NCBI GenBank assembly: GCA_041694155.1
Contig: JASMTS010000012.1
Span: 192,805 to 256,804, forward strand
Length of the DNA stretch: 64,000 nt
Source: JAAZVM01 sp041694155
GTDB taxonomy: Bacteria; Patescibacteriota; Gracilibacteria; BD1-5; UBA6164
Direction: 5' to 3'
This document shows positions 30,723 through 43,346 of the stretch, one piece after another. Both the position numbers and the translations under genes were made by a program. Below the pieces are notes generated by a model, which saw only the letters and a program-made list of their open reading frames with translations, was not told the origin of the DNA and ran no database searches. Within the stretch, counting starts at the first letter, position 1; each line of letters starts with the position of its first letter.

Positions 30723-31946
30723 ATGTTAAGATTATCTAATTTTCCATTTAAAACTCTAAAAACTAGACCAGTTGTTAGTGATAATAATTCTACAGGTATA
30801 TTATTGCAAGCAGGTTTTATAAGGCAAACTATGGCCTGAGTTTATAATTATACAACTCTTTGACTTAGGGTTTTAAAAAATATAGAACAAATTGTTAGAG
30901 AAGAGATGAATAATTATTGAGCATCTGAAATACTTATGAGTTGATTATCTCCAATGGATGTTTGGGAAAAAACATGAAGAGCAGATATTGATGAATACTT
31001 TAAATCTCCAACATGGGGTGATAAATATTATAGATTTAATCCAACTCATGAAGAAATAGTTGTTCCACTTATGAAAGAATTTATAAATTCTTATAAAGAT
31101 ACATGAGCTTGTGTTTATCAAATCCAAACAAAATATAGAAATGAAAAAAGAGCAAAATCATGACTTTTGAGATGAAGAGAATTTTTGATGAAAGATGCCT
31201 ATAGTTTTCATATAGATGACGAAGATTTTTCTCCTTATTATGAGTGAATGAAAGATGTATATATGAAAATATTTGATAGATTATGAATAGGTAATGATAC
31301 TTATATAACTCTAGCTGACTGAGGTTCTTTTACAGATAAATATTCTCATGAGTTTCAAACTGTATTACCAATAGGTGAAGATGATATATATATATGTAGT
31401 GATTGTTGAACTTCTCATAATAAAGAGGTGGTTGATTTGGAAAAATGATTTACTTGTACTAAATGTAAATCATCAAATCATGAAATAAAACAAGCATCAG
31501 AAGTATGAAATATATTCCCATTAGAAACAAAGTTTACAAAACCATTTGATGTAAAAATGGCTAATGCTGATAATATTGAACAAGATGTTATAATGTGATG
31601 TTATGGTATAGGTGTTTCTAGGTTGATGTGAGTTTTGGCTGAATATTTTATGAATGATAACTGAATAGCTTGGCCAGATAATATAGCACCAGCAGATTAT
31701 TATATTATAGTTATTTGAGAGCAAAATTTAGAAAAAGCTGAAGAAATAGCTTCTTCTTTAGAAGCAAAATGAAAAAATGTTATACTTGATGATAGAATGA
31801 ATAAAAAAATATGATTTGGGCAAAAAGCATGAGATTGTGAATTGTTTTGAATACCAAATAGAGTTGTTGTTTCTCCAAAGACTGTTGAACAATGATGATA
31901 TGAATTGACAAAAAAATGAGAAGATTCTAAAATTGTTAAATTTTAA
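30723..31946 (+). CDS. proS: Proline-tRNA ligase, short form
   Basis: 407 aa. Class II core: motif 1 region GVYNYTTLGLRVLKNIEQIVREEM, motif 2 FNPTHEEIVVPLMKEF, YRNEKRAKSGLLRGREFLMKDAYSFH, motif 3 GCYGIGVSRLMGVLAEY, then the anticodon-binding domain. The bacterial editing (INS) insertion is missing, as in short ProRS forms. A zinc-like CSDCGTSHN...CTKCKSS knuckle sits in the reduced insert at about residues 215-245. Confidence 0.95.
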
Positions 31947-31948
31947 AT

Positions 31949-31984
31949 AAATAAGACTAGCTTTAAAAGCTAGTCTTATTTATT
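31949..31984. terminator. Terminator between proS and the cNMP-domain gene
   Basis: AATAAATAAGACTAGCTTT/AAAGCTAGTCTTATTTATT, a near-perfect palindrome with T-tail; it overlaps the last codons of the convergent minus-strand gene. Confidence 0.85.
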
Positions 31985-32377
31985 TTTTAAATTTTGTATT
32001 ATTCTATCATATACGGTTTTTTGTATATCTTTTCAATTTTTAAATTCTTTTATTATTGTATGTAGTAACTCTTTGTTTATTTTTAATAAAACTAAATTTT
32101 CTAATGCTTTTATTGAAGCTGTTCTATTTTCATCTGTTATTAATGCTATTTCTCAAAAAATTTCTCATGTTTTTATAGTATTGACTTGTTTTCAGTCTAT
32201 TTCTACAGAGGCATTTCATTTTTGTATTATATATGCTTCATTATTAGAGTTTTCTCATTGATGTATTATATAGTCTCATTCTTTTACTTCTACTCTTCTA
32301 GAGTTATCTATTATTTTGTTTATAAGCTCTGAATCTATTCATTGAAACAAATATATATCTTTTAGCTTTAAAGTCAT
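31976..32377 (-). CDS. Stand-alone cyclic-nucleotide-binding (cNMP) domain protein
   Basis: 133 aa. DIYLFQGIDSELINKII, VKEGDYIIHQGENSNNEAYIIQKGNASVEI, and the phosphate-binding cassette-like TGEIFGEIALITDENRTASIKA match the cNMP_binding domain of the CRP superfamily. There is no HTH, so it is probably a sensory module rather than a transcription factor. The R in ENRTAS is retained. Ligand unknown. Confidence 0.85.
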
Positions 32378-32446
32378 AATTTTTTGTAATAATTTTAAAA
32401 TACATTATTATGATAACATATAATTAAAAAATATAAAAAATATAAA

Positions 32447-32899
32447 ATGATAAAAATAATAAGCTTTGTAGATAGTTTTAAGCATTATGAACAACCAATA
32501 AAGGAGTTTCAAAAGAGATTAGGTAAACAAGTGGAGTTATTAAAACTAAAACCTAGTAAGAAAAAAAATACAAATGCAATAATAAATGATGAATCAAAAA
32601 CACTATTAAGCTTACTAGAAAAAGAAAAATGATATAAGGTTTTGTTATATATAGACTCAGTTGATATGAGTACCAAAGAATTTCATGATTTTATTGAATT
32701 AAAGCAAATGACCCATTCAAATATCGTTTTTATAATAGGGTGAGCTTATGGAGTAGATATAGATGTTATATCAAAGTATATTGACAAAAAAATGTCATTT
32801 TCATCTATGACTTTTCCTCACATACAAGCAATTATGATGTTGTATGAACAATTGTATAGAGTTTTTAGTATAAAAAAAGGTTCAAATTATCATCATTAA
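32447..32899 (+). CDS. rlmH: 23S rRNA (pseudouridine1915-N3)-methyltransferase RlmH
   Basis: 150 aa. IIGGAYGVD and the C-terminal HIQAIMMLYEQLYRVFSIKKGSNYHH are RlmH signatures (SPOUT knot; the YHH end). It modifies Psi1915 in helix 69. It starts a plus-strand unit ending in a clear terminator. Confidence 0.93.
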
Positions 32900-32913
32900 T
32901 ATTGATAAAATAT

Positions 32914-32954
32914 AAAAAACTAATAACATATAAAAAAATGTTATTAGTTTTTTT
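32914..32954 (+). terminator. Terminator after rlmH
   Basis: AAAAACTAATAACAT/ATGTTATTAGTTTTTTT with a 7-8-nt loop. Confidence 0.85.
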
Positions 32955-33003
32955 GTCACTATTTTTTCTTTTTATCGTTATAATTATGGAGGATCTAAAA
33001 ATA

Positions 33004-33537
33004 ATGGAAAAATGTTTATCTTGAGATTTGTCATATTTTTGAAAAATTTATGATAGATATATTGATAAAATATATAAATTTGTTTATTTAAAAACTACAA
33101 ATAAAGAAGTTGCTGAAGATATCGTTAGTGATGTTTTTATGAGTGCTATAAACAATGTAAATAGTTTTGATTTAGGTTCTAGCTCTAGTGTTTCATCTTG
33201 GTTATATCGTATTGCAAACAATAAAGTTATTGATTATTATAGGACCAATAAGCAGAATTTAGATATTTGTGACTACTTAGATTATTCAGAATCTTTTGAT
33301 ATAAATCAAGATATAGACAATAAAAATAAATTAGATGAGATAATGTCTTTTTTGAATACTTATAAAAAAGATCAAAGAGATATAGTTATATATAAAATCT
33401 GGTATGATATGTCATATAATGAAATATCTGAAATAACATGAAAAAGTGTTGATAATTGTAAAAAAATTGTAAGTAGGATTATTCAAAGTATTAGTGCTAA
33501 TTTTGTTCTTGTTTTATTGTTAATTTTTCTTTTTTAA
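33004..33537 (+). CDS. ECF-type RNA polymerase sigma factor with hydrophobic C-tail
   Basis: 177 aa from ATG 33004; GGAGG at 32988-32992 serves as its Shine-Dalgarno, although an in-frame ATG at 32986 exists. Region 2 (DLSYFGKIYDRYIDKIYKFVYLK, AEDIVSDVFMSAI, SSWLYRIANNKVIDYYR) and region 4 (YNEISEITGKSVDNCKKIVSRIIQSI) are clear. The last residues FVLVLLLIFLF are strongly hydrophobic, unusual for a sigma factor. Next gene resembles a membrane anti-sigma factor. Confidence 0.85.
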
Positions 33538-33542
33538 ATTTT

Positions 33543-34247
33543 ATGAAAAATTTTTTGAAAACATTGTTTGAGGAATTTCCTGAACTTGCAAAAGACAGGG
33601 AAAAAATAGAAAAAATGGTGTATTTTTTGGATAAAAATAAGCCATCTATTAATGTTGATAAAAAATTTAAAAAAGACTTGAGAAATAGAATTGCAAATTA
33701 TTCTAAACTTAAATCTAGAAAAAAGACCAACTTTTTAGTTTTTTTAACCCCTATTTTTTCTTTATTTATAGCTGTTTTTGGTTTTATATATTTTTCAGAT
33801 GATATTTTTATATTGGATAATCAAGAAAAAACTTTGTTAGATAATGTCTCTCAGGAACAAATTCAACCAATGATGATGAGAACTAGTATGCCTGTAAAAG
33901 AAAAAGTAAACGATTGACATAATGTTAATGAAGTTATTCAAGAAGAACCAAATAATACAATTAATCAAGATTTAAAAACCAAGTCTGTAGTTGATACTGA
34001 TATGACTATAAGTGGTTTTGATTCGAATGTTTGATGATCATGACCTAATGATAAAGATATAAATAAAAATGATTCTATTGAAAGTTTTTCAACTTTTAGT
34101 GTAGAGCAAAAGTCTGATTTTGAAGAATATTGTGAATCTATTGATTGAGAATTTTTAGTAGATATTGATGATAAAAATTATTGTTTATATAAAGATAAAA
34201 AATGTTATGAAGATAATTTTAATGATTGAACTTGTGATAATTTTTAA
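33543..34247 (+). CDS. Putative membrane anti-sigma-type protein
   Basis: 234 aa. Cytoplasmic N-terminus of ~65 residues (KTLFEEFPELAKDREKIEKMVYFLD...KKDLRNRI), one TM helix (FLVFLTPIFSLFIAVFGFIYF, about 62-82), then an Asn/Asp/Ser-rich extracellular region ending with four Cys in EYCESIDGEF...YCLYKDKKCYED...TCDNF. It starts 5 nt after the ECF sigma gene, the typical sigma/anti-sigma layout. Role inferred from position and topology. Confidence 0.6.
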
Positions 34248-34276
34248 TATATTTTTAATTTTTTAATATTTTGTTT

Positions 34277-36562
34277 ATGAGAAAAATTATATTTTTTACA
34301 TTATTTTTGTCTGTTTTTTCATTTGCTAATGCTTCATTAGAAGATAATTCTATAATTGAAGCTTTAGAAGAAGATGCTAAAGTTTTAAAAACAGATTTTG
34401 ATTTAAAAAGTTTTAATAGCTGTCAAGATATGGAAGATGTTATGTCTAGCTATATAAAAGAATACTGGAAAAATAATAAATGAAGCTTTTATCCTCGCTA
34501 TTGATTTTGAGGTTGAGTAATGGTTGATGATATGGTTATGATGGATAGTGTTTCTAATCAAGAATCTGCTGTTAGCTCTTCTAAATCATCTAATGAATCT
34601 TTTTCAAATACTGATGATTTCTCAGAAACTAATACTCAAGTAAAATGAGTAGATGAATCTGATATAGTAAAAACTGACGGTAAAAATATTTATTATTACA
34701 ATTCAAAAGATAAATATGTTTATGTAGTATGAGTAGATGAAAAAGAAGTACTAAAAAAGATAAAAGTGCCTTCTAGTTTTACCAATCCTGTACTTTATTT
34801 GTGAGATAATACATTGACTATATTATCTAGTTGATATCATGAATCTAGTTTGAAAACTTGATATTGGTTAAATAGAAATAACAAAACATTTGTTATAACT
34901 TTTGATATAAGCGATGTTAAAAATCCTGTTATGCAAAAGCTATATATAGCAGATTGATATATGACAAAATCTAGAAAAATAGGAGATTATGTTTATGTTT
35001 TATCAACAAATAATTTTAATATCCCTTATTATACTTTTGAAACTTTAGATGATATAGATTTTGATTTATCAAAAGCTATGCCTAAAAAAATAGATTTATC
35101 AAAAGCTGATGATAAAAAAGATTACAACTTAAAATTAAACTGAAAAACTTATCCTTATAATATCAAGGCATGAAATGTTTCTGACTGTAATGATATAGAA
35201 TATGTTCTTCCTGATGAAGAAACTTTAAAAGAATATGATTTTAGCCCTAGCTATAATGTTATATCTGTCATAGATACAAAAAATCCTAATAGAGAGGTTA
35301 AAACAAATGTTGTTGTATGAAGTAATAATGAAATATATATGAGTACAGATAACTTGTATATGACATCAAATATGTATAAATCAAATAGATTTGTTTGTCC
35401 TGTTTGAGCTAGATGTTTTGCTCCTTGGTATCCAAGAGGTAATAATACTGTTATTCATAAATTGAATATATCATGAGATAAGTTAAGCTATCAAGATTCT
35501 ACTATGATTCCATGAGCACCTCTTACTCAATATAGTATGGATGAATATGAATGAAACTTTAGAATATTAACTAAGATAAGCTCTTGGAGTAATCAAGATT
35601 GAGAATCATATACTGATTTATATATTTTGGATGAAAATCTTGATCTAGAATGAAGTCTAACAAAGTTATGACTTTGAGAAGAGTTTAAGTCTAGTAGATA
35701 TATTTGAGACAAATTATATCTAGTTACATTTGAGCAAATTGATCCTCTTTTTGTTATAGATGTAGCTAACCCTAGTGAACCTGAGGTTTTAGGAGAGTTA
35801 AAAATACCATGATATAGTACTTACTTACATCCTTATGATGATAATCATTTAATAGGTTTGGGTTATGATACTGATCAAAATGATTGGGGTTGAACTGTTA
35901 ATTCATGAGTAAAATTAGACTTGTATCAAGTTAACTATGATAAAAAATGTTGAGATGAATGATTAACTCAAGATGAAATCAAAAAATGTGATTCATGAGA
36001 CTATAAATGAATAATTGTTAAACAAAAATTTACAAAAACATTTGGAGACAGAAGAAGTTATAGTGAAGCTCTTAATAATCCAAGAATGTTTATGTGGAAT
36101 GATTCTAAACAAAAATTGTTTTTACCTGTAACTTTATACAAGAATTCTCCTGATGATATGTATAGAAGTATTGATTATTTTAATGGTCTTCTTACTGTAA
36201 ATATAGATAAGGATTCATGAATAAAAGAAGAATATAGAATAAGTCATATTGATACTACTTGATTGGAAGAAGAAAGACAAAAAGAATGTAGTAAGTACAC
36301 TTGAAATACAGAAGAAAAATGTCATACATTATTGGATTGAACAGAATATTGTGAACCTAAATCTACAAGATATGTACCTAAATATTGTTATAAAGATTCT
36401 ACTATTGGTGAATATATAGCATCAAAAAGCTGGAATTTTAGAGATTCATATATAAATAGAGCATTGTGGATAGGTGATAATAGTTATGCTATATCAAACG
36501 AGGAAATATCTTCACACAAAATATCTGACTGATCAGTAAACTATAGTGTTGAATTAAAATAA
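34277..36562 (+). CDS. Secreted beta-propeller domain protein (PF09826-like)
   Basis: 761 aa. Signal peptide KIIFFTLFLSVFSFANA. Then TQVKGVDESDIVKTDGKNIYYY, the hallmark opening of secreted beta-propeller proteins (TNVQVxGVDExDIVKTDG), followed by repeated blades (LVTFEQIDPLFVIDVANPSEPEVLGELKIPGYSTYLHPYDDNHLIGLGYD). Paired with an ECF sigma and anti-sigma-like gene just upstream. Probably an extracytoplasmic sensor or adhesin-like product of that regulon. Confidence 0.88.
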
Positions 36563-36592
36563 AAAAGAAGCATTTTTAAAATGCTTCTTCTT
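36553..36592 (+). repeat. Terminator repeat, copy A (left flank of the RM system)
   Basis: A 29-nt core, AAAAAAGAAGCATTTTTAAA + ATGCTTCTT (36561-36589), is identical to 43253-43281, and similarity extends upstream into the propeller gene's last codons. GAAGCATTTT/AAAATGCTTC is an intrinsic terminator. Confidence 0.85.
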
Positions 36593-36972
36593 TTATTACA
36601 TATAATATGTTTATGTCAACTCAAAAGCATTAATATATTTAATATTTTAATGTTTTTTTAATATCTATTATATACTATAAGTATGTTAATTATTAAGATG
36701 ATTCTTATGTTGAATAGGATTCATCTTTTTTATTTGATTTGTTATTAGTTTAGGTTATATTAATTTAGATATTAAATAATATAATATTATGATATTAAAG
36801 TTAAATTTAGAGTAATTACTAAAATAAAAATAAGTTATATAGAGAATCTAGAAAATTTTAGTTATCAACAATTTTGGAATATAAAACAATGCATAACTTG
36901 ATAATATTTAAAAGCTTTTATAAGCTTTTAAATGTAAACTAAATGATTTATTTAAAATAACCAAATAACCAT
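36593..36972. other. Gene-free region upstream of the type III RM operon
   Basis: About 380 bp of very AT-rich DNA. TATACTATAAGTATG (36671-36685) resembles the TATACT-N3-AGTATA palindrome found elsewhere and may be a -10. It is followed by a possible attenuator hairpin (AAGATGA...TCATCTTTTTT, 36694-36731) and an AAAAGCTT-TTAT-AAGCTTTT hairpin at about 36910-36930. No ORF with recognisable features on either strand; the region may hold a leader or small RNA. Confidence 0.35.
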
Positions 36973-39939
36973 ATGAATAATAATCTACAAAACACACTTT
37001 ATAATCTTTGATTTGAACTTGATCAAAATCAAAAAATTATAAATAAATTAAACTTTTCTTGATACAAGATAAATAATTATTTCACTTCACAAATTGAGGA
37101 TTGGAAAAATAAGATAGAAAATAAAGAAGATATTTTAAAAGAAATAGATAATTTTTTATCATTTTATTTTGATGGATGAGATTTTGGGTATTTTAAAAAT
37201 AAATATGATAATTATTCTTATAGACTTGAATACTCTTGAGAAGATACAAGTTTTATATGGTCAAGTAAAGACAGTTTCTATATAAAAACTTCTGATGAAA
37301 ACAATAATTTCAAACCTGATTTATGAAGTTTATTTTGAGAAGATACAGAGTTTATCTTTGAGAAAAAATTTGATGAAGATAAACCAAAAAATCATATAGA
37401 AATAATTAAAAAAGATGAGGAAATTCAAGAAAATGAAGAAACAATAAAACAAATATTTTTTGTAAATATCTATAATCAATCTTTAAAAAATAATAATAAA
37501 AATACAAAAGAAGAAGAAACAAAAAAATATTTACTTGCAAATATTGAGAAAAAATTAAATGAATATTTTGATGACAAAAATAAACAAATAGGAACTGAAT
37601 TTATAAAACAATTTAGTAAAAATTGAGAACTTGAAGATTTTTTTACAAAATGGAAAAAAGATTATTTTATACACAAAAATATAAAACAATTTTTAGAAAA
37701 TGAATTATTAAACTATCTTTGGGATAAATATTGAAATGCAAATATTGCTTGATACAATGATACTCTAAAACAAATTGAAAAAGAAAAATTTGATGAATTT
37801 TATGAGTTTTTAAATGATGAAGAAAATAAAATAAATCAAGAAAATAAAGAAAAACTTTTTGATGAAATAGATAATTTTTTACAAGCAAAACTTTATAAAA
37901 AAGATGATATTCTTGAAAAAATTAAAAAACTTGTAAATAAAGATTGAAATACAGCAATAAAAGATATTTTACAAGAAAATAAAATATTAAATAATATCAT
38001 CACCAAACAAAAAGAAAGTTTTGATGATTTACAAAAAACTACTTCAAACGAATTTTGGGAAAAATTTAGAAAATATACAAAAACTTTAATAGACATAATA
38101 GCTCAAATAGAAGAAATTAAAAAATCTATATGGACACAAAAAAGAAATGTAGAAAAATCTGATTATGTAGTATCTTTAAAAACTTTAAAAGAAAATCTTT
38201 CTTATAAAGAATTTGATAGAGTTTTAAAAATATTCAAATTTACTATAGAAAATAATGATGATTTTAAAAATGATATAATAAATGTTTTAAAAGACAAATA
38301 TAGAAATGTGGATATGGTTTCTTCAGTTATTGTAGATAATATTTTATATTATGAAGGTATTTTTAAATTTAATTTTTTGAGAAAAAAAGAATATTCAAAT
38401 AAGGTAAAAATCATTGATGATAAATTATTCTCTGTAAATAAGAACTGAAAAGAGAAAGAATTATGAAAAATTATTAATATTCAAGAATGAAATAAAAGAA
38501 TAAATAAAGATGATTTAAATCTTTTGGAATCTAAAAAAGATAGAGTAGACATTTATTTTGAATTATCAGAAAATGATTATACCAAAGAAAATAAAATGTG
38601 AAATAATTTATATATAAATTATTTAGATATAGAAAAAGATTTTTCCAATTTTTATATAGATACACAATTTATTAATGATTTTGCAGATAAATATTTTATT
38701 ATAGACAAAATTATAAAAATTTGAATCGACTGACACATAATTAAATCTGAAAATTATCAGGCCTTAAATACAATAGAAGAAAAATTTAAAAATTTAATAG
38801 ATTTAATATGGATTGATCCTCCATTTAATACTGATAATAATCAATTTTTATATAAAGATTCTTTTCTTGATTCTTCTTGGTGTTCAATGATTGATGATAG
38901 ATTAAACATATCTAATCATATATTGCGTGATACAGGAAGTTTTTATATGCATCTCGATGAAAATGCAGATTATATAAGTAGATATTTATTAAATAAATAT
39001 TTCATATTTAGAAATGAAATAATATGAAAACACTTTTGATGAAGAATGAATGATAAAAAAAAGATATATGAAGCTATTCATGATACTATTATGTTCTATA
39101 CAAAAAGTAATGATTATATCTTTAATTATGTACTATTAGATTGAGAATGAGAAGAAAAATATAAATATATAACTACAGTATATGATAATTATATCACTAC
39201 AAAATATAGTCAATTTAATTACAAAGAATGAGCTTTTTGATATAAGGTATGAGAAACTACACAAAAAACAGAAGATTATTTACAAAAATATATAAGAGTT
39301 AGCTCAAATAAAAATTCAATAGTTATGGATTATTTTGCTGGAACTGGGACAACTCTTGCAACGGCTCATAAATTATGAAGAAAATGGATAGGAATAAATA
39401 TATCAGAAGTATTTAATGATATATTTATAAATAGAATGAAAAAAGTTTTAATTGGAGATATGTGATGAATCTCTAAAGAAGAAGATGTAAACTGGCAAGG
39501 CTGATGAGCTTTTAAATATATTGAACTTGAGAACTATGAAAATATTTTTGACAACACTGCAATAGAAAATTATATCACAAGATATTTTGAAGAAAATCAA
39601 AATCAAGTAGATAAAAAAGATTATACAAATTTTGCAGAATATATAGAAAACTATAAATACAATACTCTTGAAACAAAAGACTTTTTACAATCTATCATTT
39701 ATGATTTTTGATTAATTGAAAAATCTTACAAAACCTTTGATGATTTTGTAATTCTTAAAACAAATAAATGAAATTTTGTAAAGTTTTTTGAAAATGCTGA
39801 TATCACAAAATTACTTAAATATATTCAAGATGATGAAAAATATTATTTACAACAAAGTGATTATAAAAATTTAATTTGAAAAATAGATAATAAAAAGGAA
39901 AATATATTTTCTATCTCAAAACTTTATTTTAATAATTAA
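36973..39939 (+). CDS. Type III restriction-modification DNA methyltransferase (Mod)
   Basis: 988 aa. The beta-class order is clear: catalytic motif IV LIWIDPPFNTDNNQFLYKDSF (D615-PPF), TGSFYMHLDENADYISRYLL, and motif I MDYFAGTGTTLATAHKLGRKWIG (D786). DPPF/DPPY is N6-adenine specific. The first ~600 residues are Lys/Glu/Asn-rich, form the likely target-recognition and helical region, and exceed the usual length (~650 aa total). TGA glycines are frequent. The helicase-nuclease gene follows after 12 nt. Confidence 0.9.
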
Positions 39940-39951
39940 AATCATATAAAA

Positions 39952-42900
39952 ATGAAACAAAGACCTATAAAAAGTTATCTATATGATTTTATAAATTCAA
40001 AATATATAAATAACTCAAAAGCAACCAACTTCAAACAGTGATATTTACAAAAAATCAAAGATAAAAAATCTTTTGATGAGATAAAAAACTTTACTGATGA
40101 TTATTTTTTTGATGAGATTATAGATTTTTTTAATGATGAATGAAAAAAGATTTTACAAGATATATTATGAGATGATAAACTAAAAAATCTTATAAGAAAC
40201 TTTGAACACAAAATAGATGATAATTTTATATTTAGATATTATCAATATTTATCTATTCTTTATACTTATTTTGTTTTTGTTATTATTCAAGACGAAAAAA
40301 AGCAATATGTTTTTTTAAATGATTTTAAAAATTATTTAAGAAGTTATGATATAGATTTGGATGTAAAATCTTTTGATTTAAAAAGGTTAAATTTTTGGAT
40401 GGCTACTTGAAGCTGAAAAACTTTCTTGATGTATTTTATATTAGAATTGTATTTAGAAGTATTTAAACAAGATATAGATAATATATTTTTGGTAGTTCCT
40501 GCTGGATTGAGAAGACAACATATAAAAGAATTATGAAAGATTTATAACTGTGAATTCAAAACAACTCAAGAATGAAAAGAAACAACTTATAATTCTAGTA
40601 TATTATGAAAAAATATAATACTTACTTCAACTACTTGACTTGATAATATCATAAAAAACAGAGAAATAAATTTAGAAAGTTGAAAACATATTTTTATATA
40701 TGATGAAGGGCATAAATGAGCTTGAAGTGATTGAAATACTGAAAGTAATAAAGAAAGTATTATAAAAAATAAAAATAATTTTATTTTTGATTATTCTGCA
40801 ACTTTTCAAGAAGTTATAAAGCAAGAAATAGAAACAAAAAAGAAAAAACATACAAATATAAATACTATAAAGATTAACACTTTAAATTCATATTTTCTTA
40901 CAAGTATATATAATTATAATCTTACATTTTTTCAAAATGATGGTTATGGTAAAAAAATAAATTATAATTTTTGAGATTTATCAGAAAAAGAAGAACAAGA
41001 AAAATGACAAAAATCTATCACAAAAGAAAATCTAAAAAAAGCATTAAATAGTTTTTCTCTGCAATTAGTAGAATTTGCAAAAAATAAAGATAATCAAAAT
41101 ATAAAATTTTATAAACCACTTTTTTTATGAGTTTCAAATGAGATATGAAGTTGAAAATCTTGAGAAGAAGAAAAAAATAATATTATTGATGTTATAAATT
41201 CTTTAATATTACTTTATAATGAAGAAAATTTAAAAAATATTTTTTGAGAAAAACAAGAAAAAATAAGTTTTGAAATATGAAAAGAAGAAATTCTTATAAA
41301 TTTATGAGATAAAAAAGGACTTATCTATACTTGAATTGATTGAATAAAAAAAGTAGCAAATGATTTATTAAAAAACAAAGACGAGATAAATATTTCACAA
41401 AATCATAATGATAATATTTTTGAAAATTTAGATAATAGAGAAGATGTAGTATTTTTATTTTGAAGTAAAAAATTTATTGAATGATGGGACAGTAAAAGAC
41501 CTTCAAGTATTTTTTTACTAAAATGAGCAAAAACTTCAACTGTTCAAGCAGTGCAATTACTTGGTAGATGATTGAGATTATCTTGATATAATACAGATTG
41601 ATTTAGACACTTATCAAATAAAAAAGAATATAATGAATTAGAAAAATTATATATTTTTGGACAAGATACAAAAGCACTTACAGATTTTTTACAAAATGCA
41701 AATGATAATACTATAAAGATAGTAAAATACTATAAAACAAAAGCAAAACAAGGATTAAATGATTTACAACTTCCTTATCTAAAATCTACTGAAAAAGAAA
41801 AACAAGAATTTATAAAAATTTCATTAGATGAAAATAATATAAATGATTGAAAAATAGAAATAAATAATCAAAAAATTTGATTTAATAAAGAATATATAAA
41901 AGTTTCTAAAAAAATTGAAGATTGAGATATTACAAGAAATAATAATTTGTCTGATGAGAATAAAATAAATATTCCTTATATTATATTAAAACCTTATATA
42001 GAAAATATTATAAATGATTTAAATATTTCTGAAAATAATAAAGCTATTTTTGATATAAAAGAAAGTTTTTTAAAAAAATTATTAAATGAAATAATCTTCA
42101 AAGAAAATACTTGAATGAGTAAATGAGAACAAAAAAAGTTTATTTTATCTATTATAAAAAATATTTTAAATACTATTTATTATAAAACACATAAAGAAAA
42201 TAATTTTGAGATTGATTATATAAAAGAAAATGATGAAGATATAAGTTTTGACTATAATATTACAATAAAAACTGATTGAAATAGTGATAATGAAGTTTTT
42301 TGATTAAAGTTGAGAGAAGATAAAAAATTTGAAAATATCATTGAACTAAAAGATGATAATTTGAGTGATTGGTTTGAGATTGAAGATAATAAAAATATTG
42401 AAATTTATAAAAAACTTTTTAATGAAGTTGAAGATTTAGAAAATAAAAGAAAGCAAAATAAAGAAATATTAAATAAATTAGATGATTTAATTGATGAAAA
42501 ACAAATTTGAGAAAATGAAGCTGATGATATAAGTGATATAAATAGCTTAGAAAACAAAATACAAAATTTAGAAGAACAACAAAACAATGAATTAAAAACA
42601 ATTTTTGAAAATCATTTTGAAAAAGAGTGAAAAAAAGAACATTTATACAGAAGACTTTTTCATTTTTATAATAAAGACTTATCTTGAAATGAAAGTAATT
42701 TTGAATGATTTACTGTATTTAAAGATATTGAAAAATTAAAAAAAGATGATATTGAAATATCACCAAGTAGTATTTTACAATTAAACAATTATGAAACTAA
42801 TTTAATTAGTAAAATTATTAAATTTTTTAAAGATAAAGAAACTCATCTTTTTAGAAATCCACCTAATTGAAATAAATATTTTGTTTATAAAAATAAAGAT

Positions 42901-43197
42901 TGATGAATTTCAAAATTTTATCCTGATTTTATATTTTGGTTTAAAAATGAAAATTGAAAATATGATATATTGTATATAGACCCAAAATGAAATGATGAAG
43001 ATAAAGAAGCAAAAACAAATTGTTTAAAAGAATTAAATCAAAACTTTTGAAATAAGGATTTTGAAAGTTTTGATTTGTGAAATAATAATATTTTATGATT
43101 TTGAGAATTATATCAAGGTTATGAAAAAATAAATAATTTTGAATGAATAGAATTAAGTGAAAAGATTAATAGTGTCAGTTGAGTTATTATTACATAA
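39952..43197 (+). CDS. Type III restriction endonuclease subunit (Res)
   Basis: 1081 aa. SF2 helicase motifs: I MATGSGKT (150-157), II YDEGH (D251), III-like DYSATF, VI AVQLLGRGLRL. A PD-(D/E)xK nuclease sits at the C-terminus: FYPDFIFW (D992) ... YIDPKG (D1010, K1012). Together with Mod this makes a complete ATP-dependent restriction enzyme. The P-loop glycines (GSGKT) are both TGA, so the system is adapted to the host code. Full length, no frameshift. Confidence 0.93.
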
Positions 43198-43245
43198 TTT
43201 TATCTTAGTATTTTATAATTATTATAATAGTATTACAGTTTCAAT

Positions 43246-43285
43246 TAAAACCAAAAAAGAAGCATTTTTAAAATGCTTCTTTTTT
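43246..43285 (+). repeat. Terminator repeat, copy B (right flank of the RM system)
   Basis: Same 29-nt core as copy A, preceded by a sequence resembling the 3' end of the propeller gene (CAGTTTCAATTAAAA versus GTGTTGAATTAAAA). It terminates the RM operon. Confidence 0.85.
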
Positions 43286-43346
43286 TGATTATTTCAAAGA
43301 AATATGTTTTAATTAAATTATAATAATATTATTTAAAACAAATAAA

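Noticed and set aside
34961..35143. Apparent fragmented or pseudogene-like short ORFs within the propeller gene and elsewhere
   Set aside because: The breaks are TGA codons, which are glycine here; the full-length frames are intact.
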